In this document: positions 6,589 through 13,279 of the stretch, piece by piece
Layout: each line of letters begins with the position of its first letter
Position numbering within the stretch: position 1 is the first letter of the stretch
From: Candidatus Falkowiibacteriota bacterium
GTDB lineage: Bacteria; Patescibacteriota; Patescibacteriia; UBA2591; JABMQE01
Length of the DNA: 13,895 nt
Direction of reading: 5' to 3'
Assembly: GCA_013203415.1 (NCBI GenBank)
Contig: JABMQE010000016.1
Coordinates: forward strand, 1-13,895
The notes under the pieces: model-generated
Databases searched by the model: none
What the model was told of the DNA's origin: nothing
The model's input: only the letters and a program-made list of their open reading frames with translations
Translations under genes and position numbers: made by a program

Positions 6589-7347
6589 ATGTTTAAACAA
6601 ATTGGAAATTTTCAGTTTGTTAAGGTCTGTGATATTAAGCCAGTAGATAAAAATGGTCTGATATTAGAGAATTATCCCCAAACTAGATATAAAAATGTGA
6701 AAAATTTGCCCCTTCACAAACATGGTAAGGGTCCATTTTGTAAGTTCAAAATTTCGTTGGAGTACAACAGGAAAGCAGGAGTTTATGCGTTGGTATGTGA
6801 CGATGTGGTAAAATATATTGGTGAATGTAACGATTTGGGTAGAAGATGGAATGCGGGCTATGGTCAGATATCACCAAGAAATCCTCATAGAGACGGGCAA
6901 CAAACAAACTGCCGCATCAACAACCTAATTCTTAATAAAGTTAAGAATGGAAAAATAATTGAATTGTTTTTTTATAAAACAAACAAGCTGGACATTGAGA
7001 ACGATTTGATATTTAAACTAAATCCAGAATGGAACAAAACAACAGGACGTCAAAATATTGCCGCAAGGAGTAATAAGAGAGAAAGAGGTCGAGCCCAAGA
7101 GAGTAAGTATTATGAACTTGGAGAATATCTTAGAAACAGTAATAAACAGATTGAGGTTTTAAGTTATAATGAGATTGAAAAAATTTTGGGATCTGAATTA
7201 CCCGCATCTGCACGTAAGCATAGGCCGTGGTGGGGGAATGATCATAACCTCAATCGCAGTCAGGAGAAATCGTGGTTGAATGCTGGTTGGGAAGTGGCTG
7301 CGGTTAGTATGGGACACGATGTAACATTTAGAAAAAATAATCCCTAA
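6589..7347 (+). CDS. GIY-YIG nuclease-like protein with a C-terminal WW-containing domain
   Basis: A 252-residue, two-domain protein. Residues 60-155 form a GIY-YIG-like nuclease domain: GVY (64-66), YIG (76-78), the Arg pair in LGRRWN (85-86), E137 in DIENDLI and N145 in LNPEWN, which correspond to the family's catalytic Tyr, Arg, Glu and Asn positions. The segment NAGYGQISPRN...TNCRINNLIL is typical of a subgroup found near defence and phage genes. Residues 172-248 form a second domain with YELGEYL, YNEIEKILGSELPASARKHRPWW and SWLNAGWEV, a pattern I know from other bacterial proteins, where it is a domain of unknown function, possibly nucleic-acid binding. The first 55 residues are unassigned. 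It follows the helical gene by 26 bases and probably belongs to the same unit. Confidence 0.82.
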   Translation: MFKQIGNFQFVKVCDIKPVDKNGLILENYPQTRYKNVKNLPLHKHGKGPFCKFKISLEYNRKAGVYALVCDDVVKYIGECNDLGRRWNAGYGQISPRNPHRDGQQTNCRINNLILNKVKNGKIIELFFYKTNKLDIENDLIFKLNPEWNKTTGRQNIAARSNKRERGRAQESKYYELGEYLRNSNKQIEVLSYNEIEKILGSELPASARKHRPWWGNDHNLNRSQEKSWLNAGWEVAAVSMGHDVTFRKNNP

Positions 7348-7357
7348 CTCCCAACCA

Positions 7358-7393
7358 ATGCCAACCCAAACCAAAAAATTGGATAAAGAATAA
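7358..7393 (+). CDS. Possible 11-codon leader peptide overlapping the macrodomain start
   Basis: ATG at 7358 opens an 11-codon reading frame (MPTQTKKLDKE) whose TAA shares its last base with the macrodomain ATG (TAATG at 7391-7395). Its start, ATGCCAACCC, nearly repeats the macrodomain start, ATGCCCACCC. It could couple translation to the next gene or be a decayed duplicated start. Chance cannot be excluded. Confidence 0.2.
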   Translation: MPTQTKKLDKE

Positions 7394-7905
7394 TGCCCAC
7401 CCTCATCACCACAACAAAATCCAACATCACCACCCTGCAAACCGACGCTATAGTTAATGCGGCTAACGAAACCCTGCTTGGGGGCGGGGGAGTTGATGGG
7501 GCGATTCATGCGGGTGCGGGGCCCGAGTTGTTGGAAGAGTGTAAGAAATTGGGCGGTTGCAAAAAAGGCGAGGCCAAGATTACTAAAGGTTATAATCTGC
7601 CGGCTAAATATATTATTCATACCGTTGGTCCGGTTTATGGTCATGAAGATGGGAAGGAGGTTGAGCTTTTGGCTGATTGTTATCGTAATAGTTTAAAACT
7701 GGCTAAAGAGAATAATCTTAAGACAATTGCTTTTCCCTGCATTTCCACCGGCGTTTTTAGATTCCCTAAAGACGAGGCTGCGAAGATTGCTATTCGGACG
7801 GTTAAAGATTTTATTCGGGAAAACTTGGATTGTTTTGAAAAAATTATTTTTGTTTGTTTTTTGGAATTAGATTATAATATATATAAAGCCCTTCTTAAGA
7901 AATAA
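7393..7905 (+). CDS. MacroD-type macrodomain protein (ADP-ribose hydrolase-like)
   Basis: A 170-residue single-domain protein of the YmdB/MacroD class, which binds ADP-ribose and removes O-acetyl groups or ADP-ribose from proteins or nucleic acids. Diagnostic elements are the IVNAAN loop (20-25), GGGGVDGAIH (30-39) and ISTGVFRFP (117-125). N25 and D35 fall at the same positions as the catalytic pair of E. coli YmdB, so it is probably active. The length matches the family. It follows the GIY-YIG gene by 45 bases and lies at the 3' end of the defence-like region, where macrodomains often counter ADP-ribosylating toxins; no such toxin is visible here. The first 80 bases are C-rich and the following 80 G-rich, a local skew unlike the neighbours. 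Confidence 0.95.
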   Translation: MPTLITTTKSNITTLQTDAIVNAANETLLGGGGVDGAIHAGAGPELLEECKKLGGCKKGEAKITKGYNLPAKYIIHTVGPVYGHEDGKEVELLADCYRNSLKLAKENNLKTIAFPCISTGVFRFPKDEAAKIAIRTVKDFIRENLDCFEKIIFVCFLELDYNIYKALLKK

Positions 7906-7906
7906 G

Positions 7907-7928
7907 TATTAAAATACGTATTTTAATA
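7907..7928. promoter_or_regulatory. Perfect 22-bp AT-rich palindrome, candidate operator
   Basis: The half-site TATTAAAATAC is followed directly by its exact reverse complement, centred between 7917 and 7918, one base after the macrodomain stop and 16 bases before the AbrB-like start. There is no loop or T-tail, so it is a poor terminator and a good dimer-binding site. Autoregulation by the AbrB-like protein is the natural hypothesis. Confidence 0.5.
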
Positions 7929-7944
7929 TGTAATTCCAAAAACT

Positions 7945-8184
7945 ATGCCTAGAAGAAAATTAGCAAACAAAAACGTTAGAAAGCTGGTTCGGATGGGAGG
8001 CAGGAGCCTTGGGCTAACCCTACCTATTGAGATTTTGCGTCAGTTTAAGTGGCGGGAGAAACAGAAAGTAGTGGTTAAGAAAAGAGGAAAGACGATTGTG
8101 ATTGCGGATTGGCCCGCCCAGGCCAAAGGCAGGGCGGGTAAACCTGCCAAGAAACCGAAATCAAAATTAAAGAAAAAGAAGTGA
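7945..8184 (+). CDS. AbrB/MazE-like swapped-hairpin DNA-binding protein with lysine-rich tail
   Basis: A 79-residue basic protein. Residues 9-56 match the AbrB/SpoVT/MazE fold: VRKLVRMGGRSLGLTLPIEILRQFKW followed by KVVVKKRGKTIVIADW, with the G-x-S-L-G-L-T-LP core typical of this family's N-terminal half. Proteins of this type are dimeric transcription regulators or the DNA-binding half of toxin-antitoxin antitoxins. No toxin gene follows; the next gene is a P-type ATPase after a promoter. Residues 57-79 are a low-complexity Pro/Ala/Lys tail ending in KKKK; its first part is encoded by a GC-rich hairpin sequence (8113-8138) unlike the rest of the gene, which suggests acquisition of repeat DNA at the 3' end. 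The 22-bp palindrome just upstream is a plausible target. It ends with TGA. Confidence 0.83.
   Translation: MPRRKLANKNVRKLVRMGGRSLGLTLPIEILRQFKWREKQKVVVKKRGKTIVIADWPAQAKGRAGKPAKKPKSKLKKKK
8113..8138 (+). repeat. GC-rich hairpin repeat inside the AbrB-like coding sequence
   Basis: CCCGCCC (8113-8119) pairs with GGGCGGG (8132-8138) over a 12-base loop. The right arm continues into GGTAAAC, also found right after the intergenic GC palindrome at 8240-8259, so the two may belong to one repeat family. It is read in frame as part of the Pro/Ala/Lys tail. Confidence 0.5.
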
Positions 8185-8207
8185 TATTTTTTATTTCTTT
8201 TGGAAAA

Positions 8208-8216
8208 TGGTATAAT
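8208..8216 (+). promoter_or_regulatory. Extended -10 promoter upstream of the P-type ATPase
   Basis: TGGTATAAT is a perfect TATAAT preceded by the extended -10 TG. No good -35 is seen 16-18 bases upstream, which an extended -10 tolerates. A start near 8223 would give a leader of about 75 bases that contains the GC palindrome at 8240-8259. Confidence 0.45.
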
Positions 8217-8225
8217 TATATTAGT

Positions 8226-8269
8226 AACTCGTATACTCGCCTGCCTGCCGGCAGGCAGGTAAACTCGTA
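8226..8269. repeat. GC palindrome nested in AACTCGTA repeats
   Basis: A perfect 20-bp palindrome, CCTGCCTGCC and its reverse complement, at 8240-8259 is flanked by AACTCGTA at 8226-8233 and 8262-8269. The strongly GC palindrome stands out in AT-rich surroundings. In RNA it would form a stable stem in the ATPase leader. Confidence 0.7.
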
Positions 8270-8299
8270 ACTAGGGACTTTTGACTAGTATTTTTTGAT

Positions 8300-11092
8300 A
8301 TGACAAAGGAGGTCCAGAAAATAAAAAAAACAGAAACCAAACCCCAAGAAAAGCTTTGGCATAGTTTTAATATCGAAAAAGTATTAAAGGAGGCAGGGAC
8401 GAAGCGAGAGGGCTTAAAAAATAAGGAGGCCTTAAAACGATTAAAACATGACGGGCCGAATAAACTGCCAAATCCAAAACCCTTAAGCGGCCTTGTGATT
8501 TTTTTAAACCAGTTTAGAAGCCCTTTGGTTTATATTTTGCTTATTGCGGGGATTGTATCGTTAGTACTTAAAGAGTTTATTGATATGAGCATTATTCTGG
8601 CGGCAGTGTTTCTAAATACAACAGTAGGATTTATCCAGGAGTATAAAGCGAATCGGGCGATTAGCCATTTAAAAAAATTAATCCAAAGAAAAGCCAAAGT
8701 TTTGCGCGACGGCGGGGAAGTGGAAATTGATGCTTCGCAGTTGGTGGTGGGCGATATAATTGTTATCGAGGAGGGAGACAGGGTGCCGGCAGATGCAAGG
8801 ATAATTGAATCTATAAATTTTCAAGTGGTGGAAGCGGCTTTGACAGGCGAATCTGTTCCATCGGAAAAAGCAGTAAAAATTTTAGATAAAGGAAAGCCCT
8901 TAGCAGACAGGGAAAATATGATTTATATGGGAACGAATGCGACGCGGGGACGAGGCAGGGCGGTTGTATGTGCTGTAGGAGTAAAAACAGAGCTTGGCAA
9001 AATTGCAACTTTAGTAAAAGAAATCGAGGAGGAAAAAACACCTTTGCAGATAAAGTTAGCCCATTTTAGCAAGCTTTTGGGAATTATTGTTTTGGGGATT
9101 TCTTTAGCAATTTTTGTTTTAGGATATTTTAGGGGCGAGCCGCTGTTCGAAATGTTCGAGACGGCAGTAGCGATTGCAGTAGCAGCAATACCAGAAGGGC
9201 TTTTAGTTTCGGTAACAGTAATTCTGGCGATTGGAATGCAGAGGATTTTGAAGAAAAAGGCCTTGGTAAGAAAATTAATTGCAGCAGAAACTTTAGGAAG
9301 CACAACTGTGATAGCCTCGGATAAAACCGGAACCTTAACAGAGGGGAGAATGCAGGTGGGGGAGCTTTTGGCTGGGGCGGACGAGTTGTGTGGTGAAAAG
9401 GATGGAATTTTTAATACAAAAGATAAGCATTGGATTAAGTCCCACGAATTGGCTCTTAGAACAGGACTTTTGTGCAATAATGCGGTAGTGGAGAACCCTA
9501 AGGATGATCTTAAGGATTGGTCGGTGATTGGAGACCCAAGCGAAGTAGCATTGCTTTTGGCTGCGATTCATTCGGGCTTAAATAAGGAACAGGTTTTAAA
9601 AAACAACCCGAGAGTGGCAGAATATCCTTTTGATTCGGAAAGGAAATTTATGGCAACTCTGCATCAGGTAGCCAACCCTTCGACTCGTCGCTCTACTCCT
9701 CGCTCAGGGTCCTCGACCTTAAGGCCTACGGAGGGTTTGATTGCTACTAAAGGGGCGCCGGAGCAAATTTTAGAAAGGTCGGAGAGTGTGCAGGTTGACG
9801 GGCATGTTAAACATTTAAGCCCCGAAATGAGAAAGGTTGTTAAGGCGAGGTATGAAAAAATGACAAGGCAGGGACTTCGGGTTTTAGGTTTGGCTTATAA
9901 AATTGATGTTGATATTAGCAAGTATGGAAAAAACAAGCTCGAGGAATTAGACGAGAAAGATTTAGAAGGATTAGTGTTTTTAGGATTAGTAGGGCTTAGG
10001 GATCCGGTAAGGTCGGAGGCAAAGGGGGCGATTGAACTTTGCAGGAAAGCAGGGATAAGGCCAGTGATTATAACAGGAGACCATAAATTAACAGCTCAGG
10101 CAGTAGCTAGGGAGATTGGGATAAAAGCAGAGGCAAAGGCAATATTATCTGGTGAAGATTTAGATAAAATGAAAGATAAGGATTTGGTTAAAATAGTAAA
10201 AAATATAGATATTTTTGCCCGAGTAAGCCCGCATCATAAACTAAGAATAATTAACGCTTTGCAGGAGAATGGGGAAGTAGTGGCGATGACAGGCGACGGG
10301 GTTAATGACGCGCCGGCTATTAAGGCGGCGGATATCGGAATAGCTTTGGGGAGCGGGACAGATGTAACCAAGGGGACAGCAGATATGGTTCTTATGGATG
10401 ATAATTATAAAACGATTGTAGCGGCGGTGGCGCAGGGAAGGATTATCTTTGATAATATAAAGAAAGTTATTTTGTATCTTTTAAGCGACAGTTTTTCGGA
10501 GATGATATTGATTGCTGGGGCATTATTATTGGGGTTGCCTTTGCCGGTAACAGCGGCACAGATTTTATGGATTAATCTTGTTACTGATGGATTTCCAAAC
10601 GTTGCTTTAACTTTGGAGCCGGGAGAAAAGGATATTATGGACGAGCCGCCAAGGAAAAAGAAGGGCGTTTTGGATACGGAGATGAAGGTTTTAATTTTTA
10701 TAATCGGGATTGTTACGGACTTGTTTTTGTTTGGGATTTATTTTTACCTTTTGGGTCGTGATGCTAACTTGGTGCATATTCAAACCTTGATTTTTACAAC
10801 TTTGGCGGTTGATTCTTTATTTTTTGTGTTTGCCTGCAAGAGTATTCGGCATACGCTTTTTAGCACCAGGATTTTTAATAATATGTGGCTGATTGGGGCA
10901 GTGTTGGTAGCTTTTGGTCTGCAGTTGATTGCAGTTTACGTGCCGTTTTTCCAAAAGATTTTAGGGACAATCCCCCTAAAAGCAGAAGATTGGATTTTGG
11001 TGGCAGTGGTTGGGGTGGTTAATATTATTGCGATAGAGATTGGGAAATATATATTTATTGTGCGGAGGAGGCATAAGAGGGAGCTGACATAA
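8300..11092 (+). CDS. P-type (type II) cation-transporting ATPase, probably Ca2+-exporting
   Basis: A 930-residue pump of the P2 class that would move Ca2+ (or a similar cation) across the membrane at the cost of ATP. In order: TGES (182-185) of the actuator domain, IPEGL (297-301) in M4, phosphorylation site DKTGTLT (D341), nucleotide-binding GDPSE (411-415) and KGAPE (484-488), TGD (592-594), hinge GDGVNDAP (665-672), SEMIL in M5 and NLVTDG (759-764) in M6. The M4 Glu, M5 Glu and M6 N-x-x-TD correspond to Ca2+ ligands of SERCA/PMR1 pumps, so Ca2+ is favoured. Residues 459-479 are an unusual Ser/Thr/Arg/Pro insertion encoded by a palindromic repeat. No Shine-Dalgarno precedes the start; AAAGGAGGT lies just inside the gene at 8305-8313. 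A cation/Ca2+ exchanger gene follows. Confidence 0.95.
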   Translation: MTKEVQKIKKTETKPQEKLWHSFNIEKVLKEAGTKREGLKNKEALKRLKHDGPNKLPNPKPLSGLVIFLNQFRSPLVYILLIAGIVSLVLKEFIDMSIILAAVFLNTTVGFIQEYKANRAISHLKKLIQRKAKVLRDGGEVEIDASQLVVGDIIVIEEGDRVPADARIIESINFQVVEAALTGESVPSEKAVKILDKGKPLADRENMIYMGTNATRGRGRAVVCAVGVKTELGKIATLVKEIEEEKTPLQIKLAHFSKLLGIIVLGISLAIFVLGYFRGEPLFEMFETAVAIAVAAIPEGLLVSVTVILAIGMQRILKKKALVRKLIAAETLGSTTVIASDKTGTLTEGRMQVGELLAGADELCGEKDGIFNTKDKHWIKSHELALRTGLLCNNAVVENPKDDLKDWSVIGDPSEVALLLAAIHSGLNKEQVLKNNPRVAEYPFDSERKFMATLHQVANPSTRRSTPRSGSSTLRPTEGLIATKGAPEQILERSESVQVDGHVKHLSPEMRKVVKARYEKMTRQGLRVLGLAYKIDVDISKYGKNKLEELDEKDLEGLVFLGLVGLRDPVRSEAKGAIELCRKAGIRPVIITGDHKLTAQAVAREIGIKAEAKAILSGEDLDKMKDKDLVKIVKNIDIFARVSPHHKLRIINALQENGEVVAMTGDGVNDAPAIKAADIGIALGSGTDVTKGTADMVLMDDNYKTIVAAVAQGRIIFDNIKKVILYLLSDSFSEMILIAGALLLGLPLPVTAAQILWINLVTDGFPNVALTLEPGEKDIMDEPPRKKKGVLDTEMKVLIFIIGIVTDLFLFGIYFYLLGRDANLVHIQTLIFTTLAVDSLFFVFACKSIRHTLFSTRIFNNMWLIGAVLVAFGLQLIAVYVPFFQKILGTIPLKAEDWILVAVVGVVNIIAIEIGKYIFIVRRRHKRELT
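9674..9737 (+). repeat. In-frame palindromic repeat element inside the P-type ATPase gene
   Basis: A segment with inverted ends (AACCCTTCG against CGGAGGGTT, one T-G mismatch) interrupts the nucleotide-binding domain between HQVA and LIATKG. It encodes about 21 residues, starting N-P-S and continuing with Ser, Thr, Arg and Pro, without stops or frameshift. It shares AACCCTTCG and GCTCAGGG with the YbaK-gene element at 13766 and is read in the same frame. Confidence 0.72.
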
Positions 11093-11139
11093 AAATAAAA
11101 TATGAAAAATAAAAAAGAAAAAACACATATAAAATATAT

Positions 11140-11190
11140 CAGCCAAAGGCTGACCAGCCTGTGGCTGGAAAAATTTTTTATTTTTGGTTT
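11140..11190 (+). terminator. Double hairpin with T-rich tail after the P-type ATPase
   Basis: Two adjacent hairpins, CAGCC-AAA-GGCTG (11140-11152) and CCAGCC-TGT-GGCTGG (11154-11168), share the CAGCC core. The second is followed by AAAAATTTTTTATTTTT. They sit inside an A-rich left arm (11101-11130) and a T-rich right arm (11170-11220) that are partly complementary, so the whole 11095-11225 gap could fold into one long structure. Terminator action is likely; the repeated CAGCC units may also be a dispersed repeat. Confidence 0.55.
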
Positions 11191-11229
11191 GTGTTTTTCA
11201 TCTTTTTTCTTTAGTTTTTTATTTATACC

Positions 11230-12243
11230 ATGCTGATTCTCTACATAATCCTATTCCTCGCAGCCTGTGTTATTCTAGCCAAGGGCGGCTCTATGGTAGT
11301 AGACGCTTTGGCAAAAATCTCGGCTTTTTTTAAGTGGAGCGAGTTTTTGGTAGCTTTTATTTTAATGGGATTTATGACAAGTGTGCCGGAACTTTTTGTG
11401 GGAGTAACTTCGGCGCTAAACAAAACGGCAAATTTGTCGCTTGGAAATTTAATCGGGGCGAATATTGTTAACTTAACTTTGGTTATGGGGCTGGCCGCTA
11501 TTTTAAGCCGAGGAATAAAAATAGAAACGAGCATTGCCAAAAGAGATGCGATGTTTACCCTTTTGATGGTTGTGATTGCAACGGCTTTGATGATGGACGG
11601 CGTGCTTTCCCGGGTTGAGGGCGTGGTTTTGATTTTTATATTTTTTATCTATTTAATACAGCTTTTCCATTCCAACCAAAAAAGATTTCCTTATTTTATT
11701 ATTAGGATTTTGCAGGCCTTAAGATTTAGCGTTAACGGCGAGAAGTTTCATAAGGAGTACGAGGTTAACGGCAAGAAGTCCCCAAAAGAGATTCTTTGGG
11801 ATTTTGTGAAATTTGGGATTGGACTTGCTTTACTTTTGGGGAGCGCCAGGTTAATAGTTTATCTGGCAGGCGCGGTGGCCCAGGAACTCGGCTTGCCGAT
11901 GATTTTTTTAGGACTTGTAATTTTGTCTATCGGCACAACTTTGCCAGAGCTTACTTTTGGGATTAAGGCAGTGATGTCAGGGAGAAGAGAGATGATTTTG
12001 GGAAATACCTTTGGAAGCGTGATTGTTAATATGGTTTTTATTTTGGGAATCGTAGCTTTAATAAATCCGATTACTATTGCGTCTTTTGGGGTGCTTATGG
12101 CATCGATTGTTTTTCTGATTGTTTTGCTTTTGGTTTTTTCTATTTTTATAAGGAGCCAAAGCCGGCTTTCCTGGCAGGAAGGGATGGTGTTGGTGCTTTT
12201 TTATATTTTGTTTTTGGTTGGAACTTTGTTTTTGCACGGATAG
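11230..12243 (+). CDS. CaCA-family cation/Ca2+ exchanger (YrbG-like)
   Basis: A 337-residue membrane antiporter with about ten hydrophobic segments in two inverted halves. The alpha-1 repeat is GFMTSVPELFVG...GNLIGANIVN (47-81) and the alpha-2 repeat SIGTTLPELTFG...GNTFGSVIVN (233-267); the glutamates in the two PEL motifs (E54, E240) are the expected cation ligands. The family exchanges Ca2+ (or another divalent cation) for Na+ or H+. The central loop (about 148-190) is polar and carries a duplicated VNG-K pattern. Placement after a Ca2+-ATPase-like gene suggests joint Ca2+ export, although a terminator-like hairpin lies between them. The last three codons (CAC GGA TAG) are also the first unit of the short repeat tract that follows, so the C-terminus may have been set by repeat insertion. 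Confidence 0.93.
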   Translation: MLILYIILFLAACVILAKGGSMVVDALAKISAFFKWSEFLVAFILMGFMTSVPELFVGVTSALNKTANLSLGNLIGANIVNLTLVMGLAAILSRGIKIETSIAKRDAMFTLLMVVIATALMMDGVLSRVEGVVLIFIFFIYLIQLFHSNQKRFPYFIIRILQALRFSVNGEKFHKEYEVNGKKSPKEILWDFVKFGIGLALLLGSARLIVYLAGAVAQELGLPMIFLGLVILSIGTTLPELTFGIKAVMSGRREMILGNTFGSVIVNMVFILGIVALINPITIASFGVLMASIVFLIVLLLVFSIFIRSQSRLSWQEGMVLVLFYILFLVGTLFLHG

Positions 12244-12303
12244 CCACGGATGACTACGGATAGCCACCCGCCTTGCCGGCGAGGCAGGCAGATCACGGAT
12301 ACT
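12235..12303. repeat. 10-bp tandem repeats interrupted by a GC palindrome
   Basis: Units CACGGATAGC (12235), CACGGATGAC (12245), TACGGATAGC (12255) and CACGGATACT (12294) follow a 10-base period. Between the third and last unit lies a GC-rich near-palindrome, GCCTTGCC/GGCGAGGC (12270-12285, one G-T pair), followed by AGGCAG. The core TGCCGGC and AGGCAGG are shared with the palindrome at 8240-8259. The first unit covers the exchanger stop codon. Confidence 0.65.
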
Positions 12304-12398
12304 ATGAAGATGGTTGCGTGGTTTTTTTATTAACGTTGCAGAAAAGCGGGGTATATAGTAAAATGTAAGTAAGAATTATGAATAAAGAGTCATGAATT

Positions 12399-12737
12399 AT
12401 GAAGTTATCTCGACTCCAAAAGTTTATTTTGATTAGGTGTAAGAATTTTAGGCAGAAGGTTGTGCCAAGGAGGGAGTTTTTGGGATTTTATTCTGATACG
12501 AAAATAAAACCCAGCAAAGAAGACCAGCATAATATTATTACCAAAAGTTTAATGAGGTTGATTAGGAAAGATATGTTAGTGGGGTTTGGGGAGATTACGC
12601 GGGAGAAGATATTTGTGGAGAAAGTAAGGTTGACGAGGATGGGGACGCGGGAGGTGAGACGGCTTTTGGACAAGCAGCAGAAGTTGCCGCTTCGGCTCAA
12701 GAAAACAAGAAAACAAGAAAACAAGAAAGCAAGTTAG
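12399..12737 (+). CDS. Small winged-helix-like protein of unknown role
   Basis: A 112-residue basic protein. The arrangement LSRLQKFILIRC (3-14), an ITKSLMRLIRKDMLVGFG helix and turn (47-64) and KVRLTRMGTREVRRLL (75-90) resembles a winged helix, where the second helix would be the recognition helix and the later strand pair the wing. I recall similar short proteins annotated as hypothetical in Patescibacteria. A DNA-binding or regulatory role is therefore an inference. The start at 12399 is the last of several close ATGs and follows AGAGTCATGAATT without a Shine-Dalgarno. The C-terminal residues are encoded by an 8-base tandem repeat, giving a Lys/Arg/Gln-rich tail. The gene stands alone, 155 bases after the exchanger and 31 before the next gene. 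Confidence 0.65.
   Translation: MKLSRLQKFILIRCKNFRQKVVPRREFLGFYSDTKIKPSKEDQHNIITKSLMRLIRKDMLVGFGEITREKIFVEKVRLTRMGTREVRRLLDKQQKLPLRLKKTRKQENKKAS
12698..12733 (+). repeat. 8-bp tandem repeat (CAAGAAAA x about 4.5) at a gene end
   Basis: CAAGAAAA occurs three times in succession, then CAAGAAAG and CAAG. It encodes the tail of the winged-helix-like protein. Because the unit is not a multiple of three, a change in copy number would alter the reading frame and the C-terminus. Confidence 0.8.
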
Positions 12738-12768
12738 TTATTATTATTTATTTTTAATTTATAAAATT

Positions 12769-13275
12769 ATGACGGCATTAAAGAAATTTTTTAGATATTT
12801 TTCATGCGCCTTTTTATTTGCATTGACACCGATTATTGCTAAAGCAAACGTTATTGCACCAAGAGTCATGACTATGGAAGATACGATATATGATATTATT
12901 AAGGTGATAGTTGTTGTTATTGTTATATCATTAATAGAGAGCCCTTTTATATTTTTTTTGTTCAAGAAAAAGTTTAGTTATAGGTATAGCTTATTAATAG
13001 CTTTACTTGCTAATGTAATCTCTACGTTGTTTGGGTTTTGGTTGTTTCTTTTTAAACTAGATTTTAATCAGCTGCGGTTATTTACTTATACTTATTTATT
13101 GTCAGGATTGATTGAAGGCGGAGTCATGTATATGTTTTTCAGGAAGAAGTTTGGTTTTGCTAGAATAATATTAATGTCTTATTTAGTTAATTTGGTTAGT
13201 TATTTATTAATTGCTGGATTGTTACTGATTTTGTTGTATGTTCCTTTTTTTAGTTTTTTAATTATTAATTTATAA
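12769..13275 (+). CDS. Small uncharacterised membrane protein with a signal-peptide-like N-terminus
   Basis: A 168-residue protein that I do not recognise. Residues 1-26 look like a signal peptide: MTALKKFFRYF, a hydrophobic stretch, then IIAKA before NVIAPR, so cleavage after about residue 26 is possible. Four further hydrophobic segments follow, near 41-66, 73-95, 105-127 and 132-168; the loops carry FKKKFSYR and FRKKFGFAR, two similar basic motifs, hinting at an internal duplication of a two-helix unit. Glu residues lie within or next to the helices (E57 in LIESPF, E116 in LIEGG), which may matter for transport or metal binding, but there is no family assignment. It lies 31 bases after the winged-helix-like gene and only 4 before the YbaK-like gene, so it is probably co-transcribed with the latter. 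Confidence 0.72.
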   Translation: MTALKKFFRYFSCAFLFALTPIIAKANVIAPRVMTMEDTIYDIIKVIVVVIVISLIESPFIFFLFKKKFSYRYSLLIALLANVISTLFGFWLFLFKLDFNQLRLFTYTYLLSGLIEGGVMYMFFRKKFGFARIILMSYLVNLVSYLLIAGLLLILLYVPFFSFLIINL

Positions 13276-13279
13276 ATTT

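Noticed and set aside
8305..8313. AAAGGAGGT as a ribosome binding site for a later ATPase start
   Set aside because: No ATG, GTG or TTG follows at a suitable distance in the ATPase frame, so it is probably just Lys-Glu-Val codons.
12336..12359. Promoter TTGCAG...TATAGT before the winged-helix-like gene
   Set aside because: The spacer is only 12 bases, too short for a normal sigma-70 promoter.
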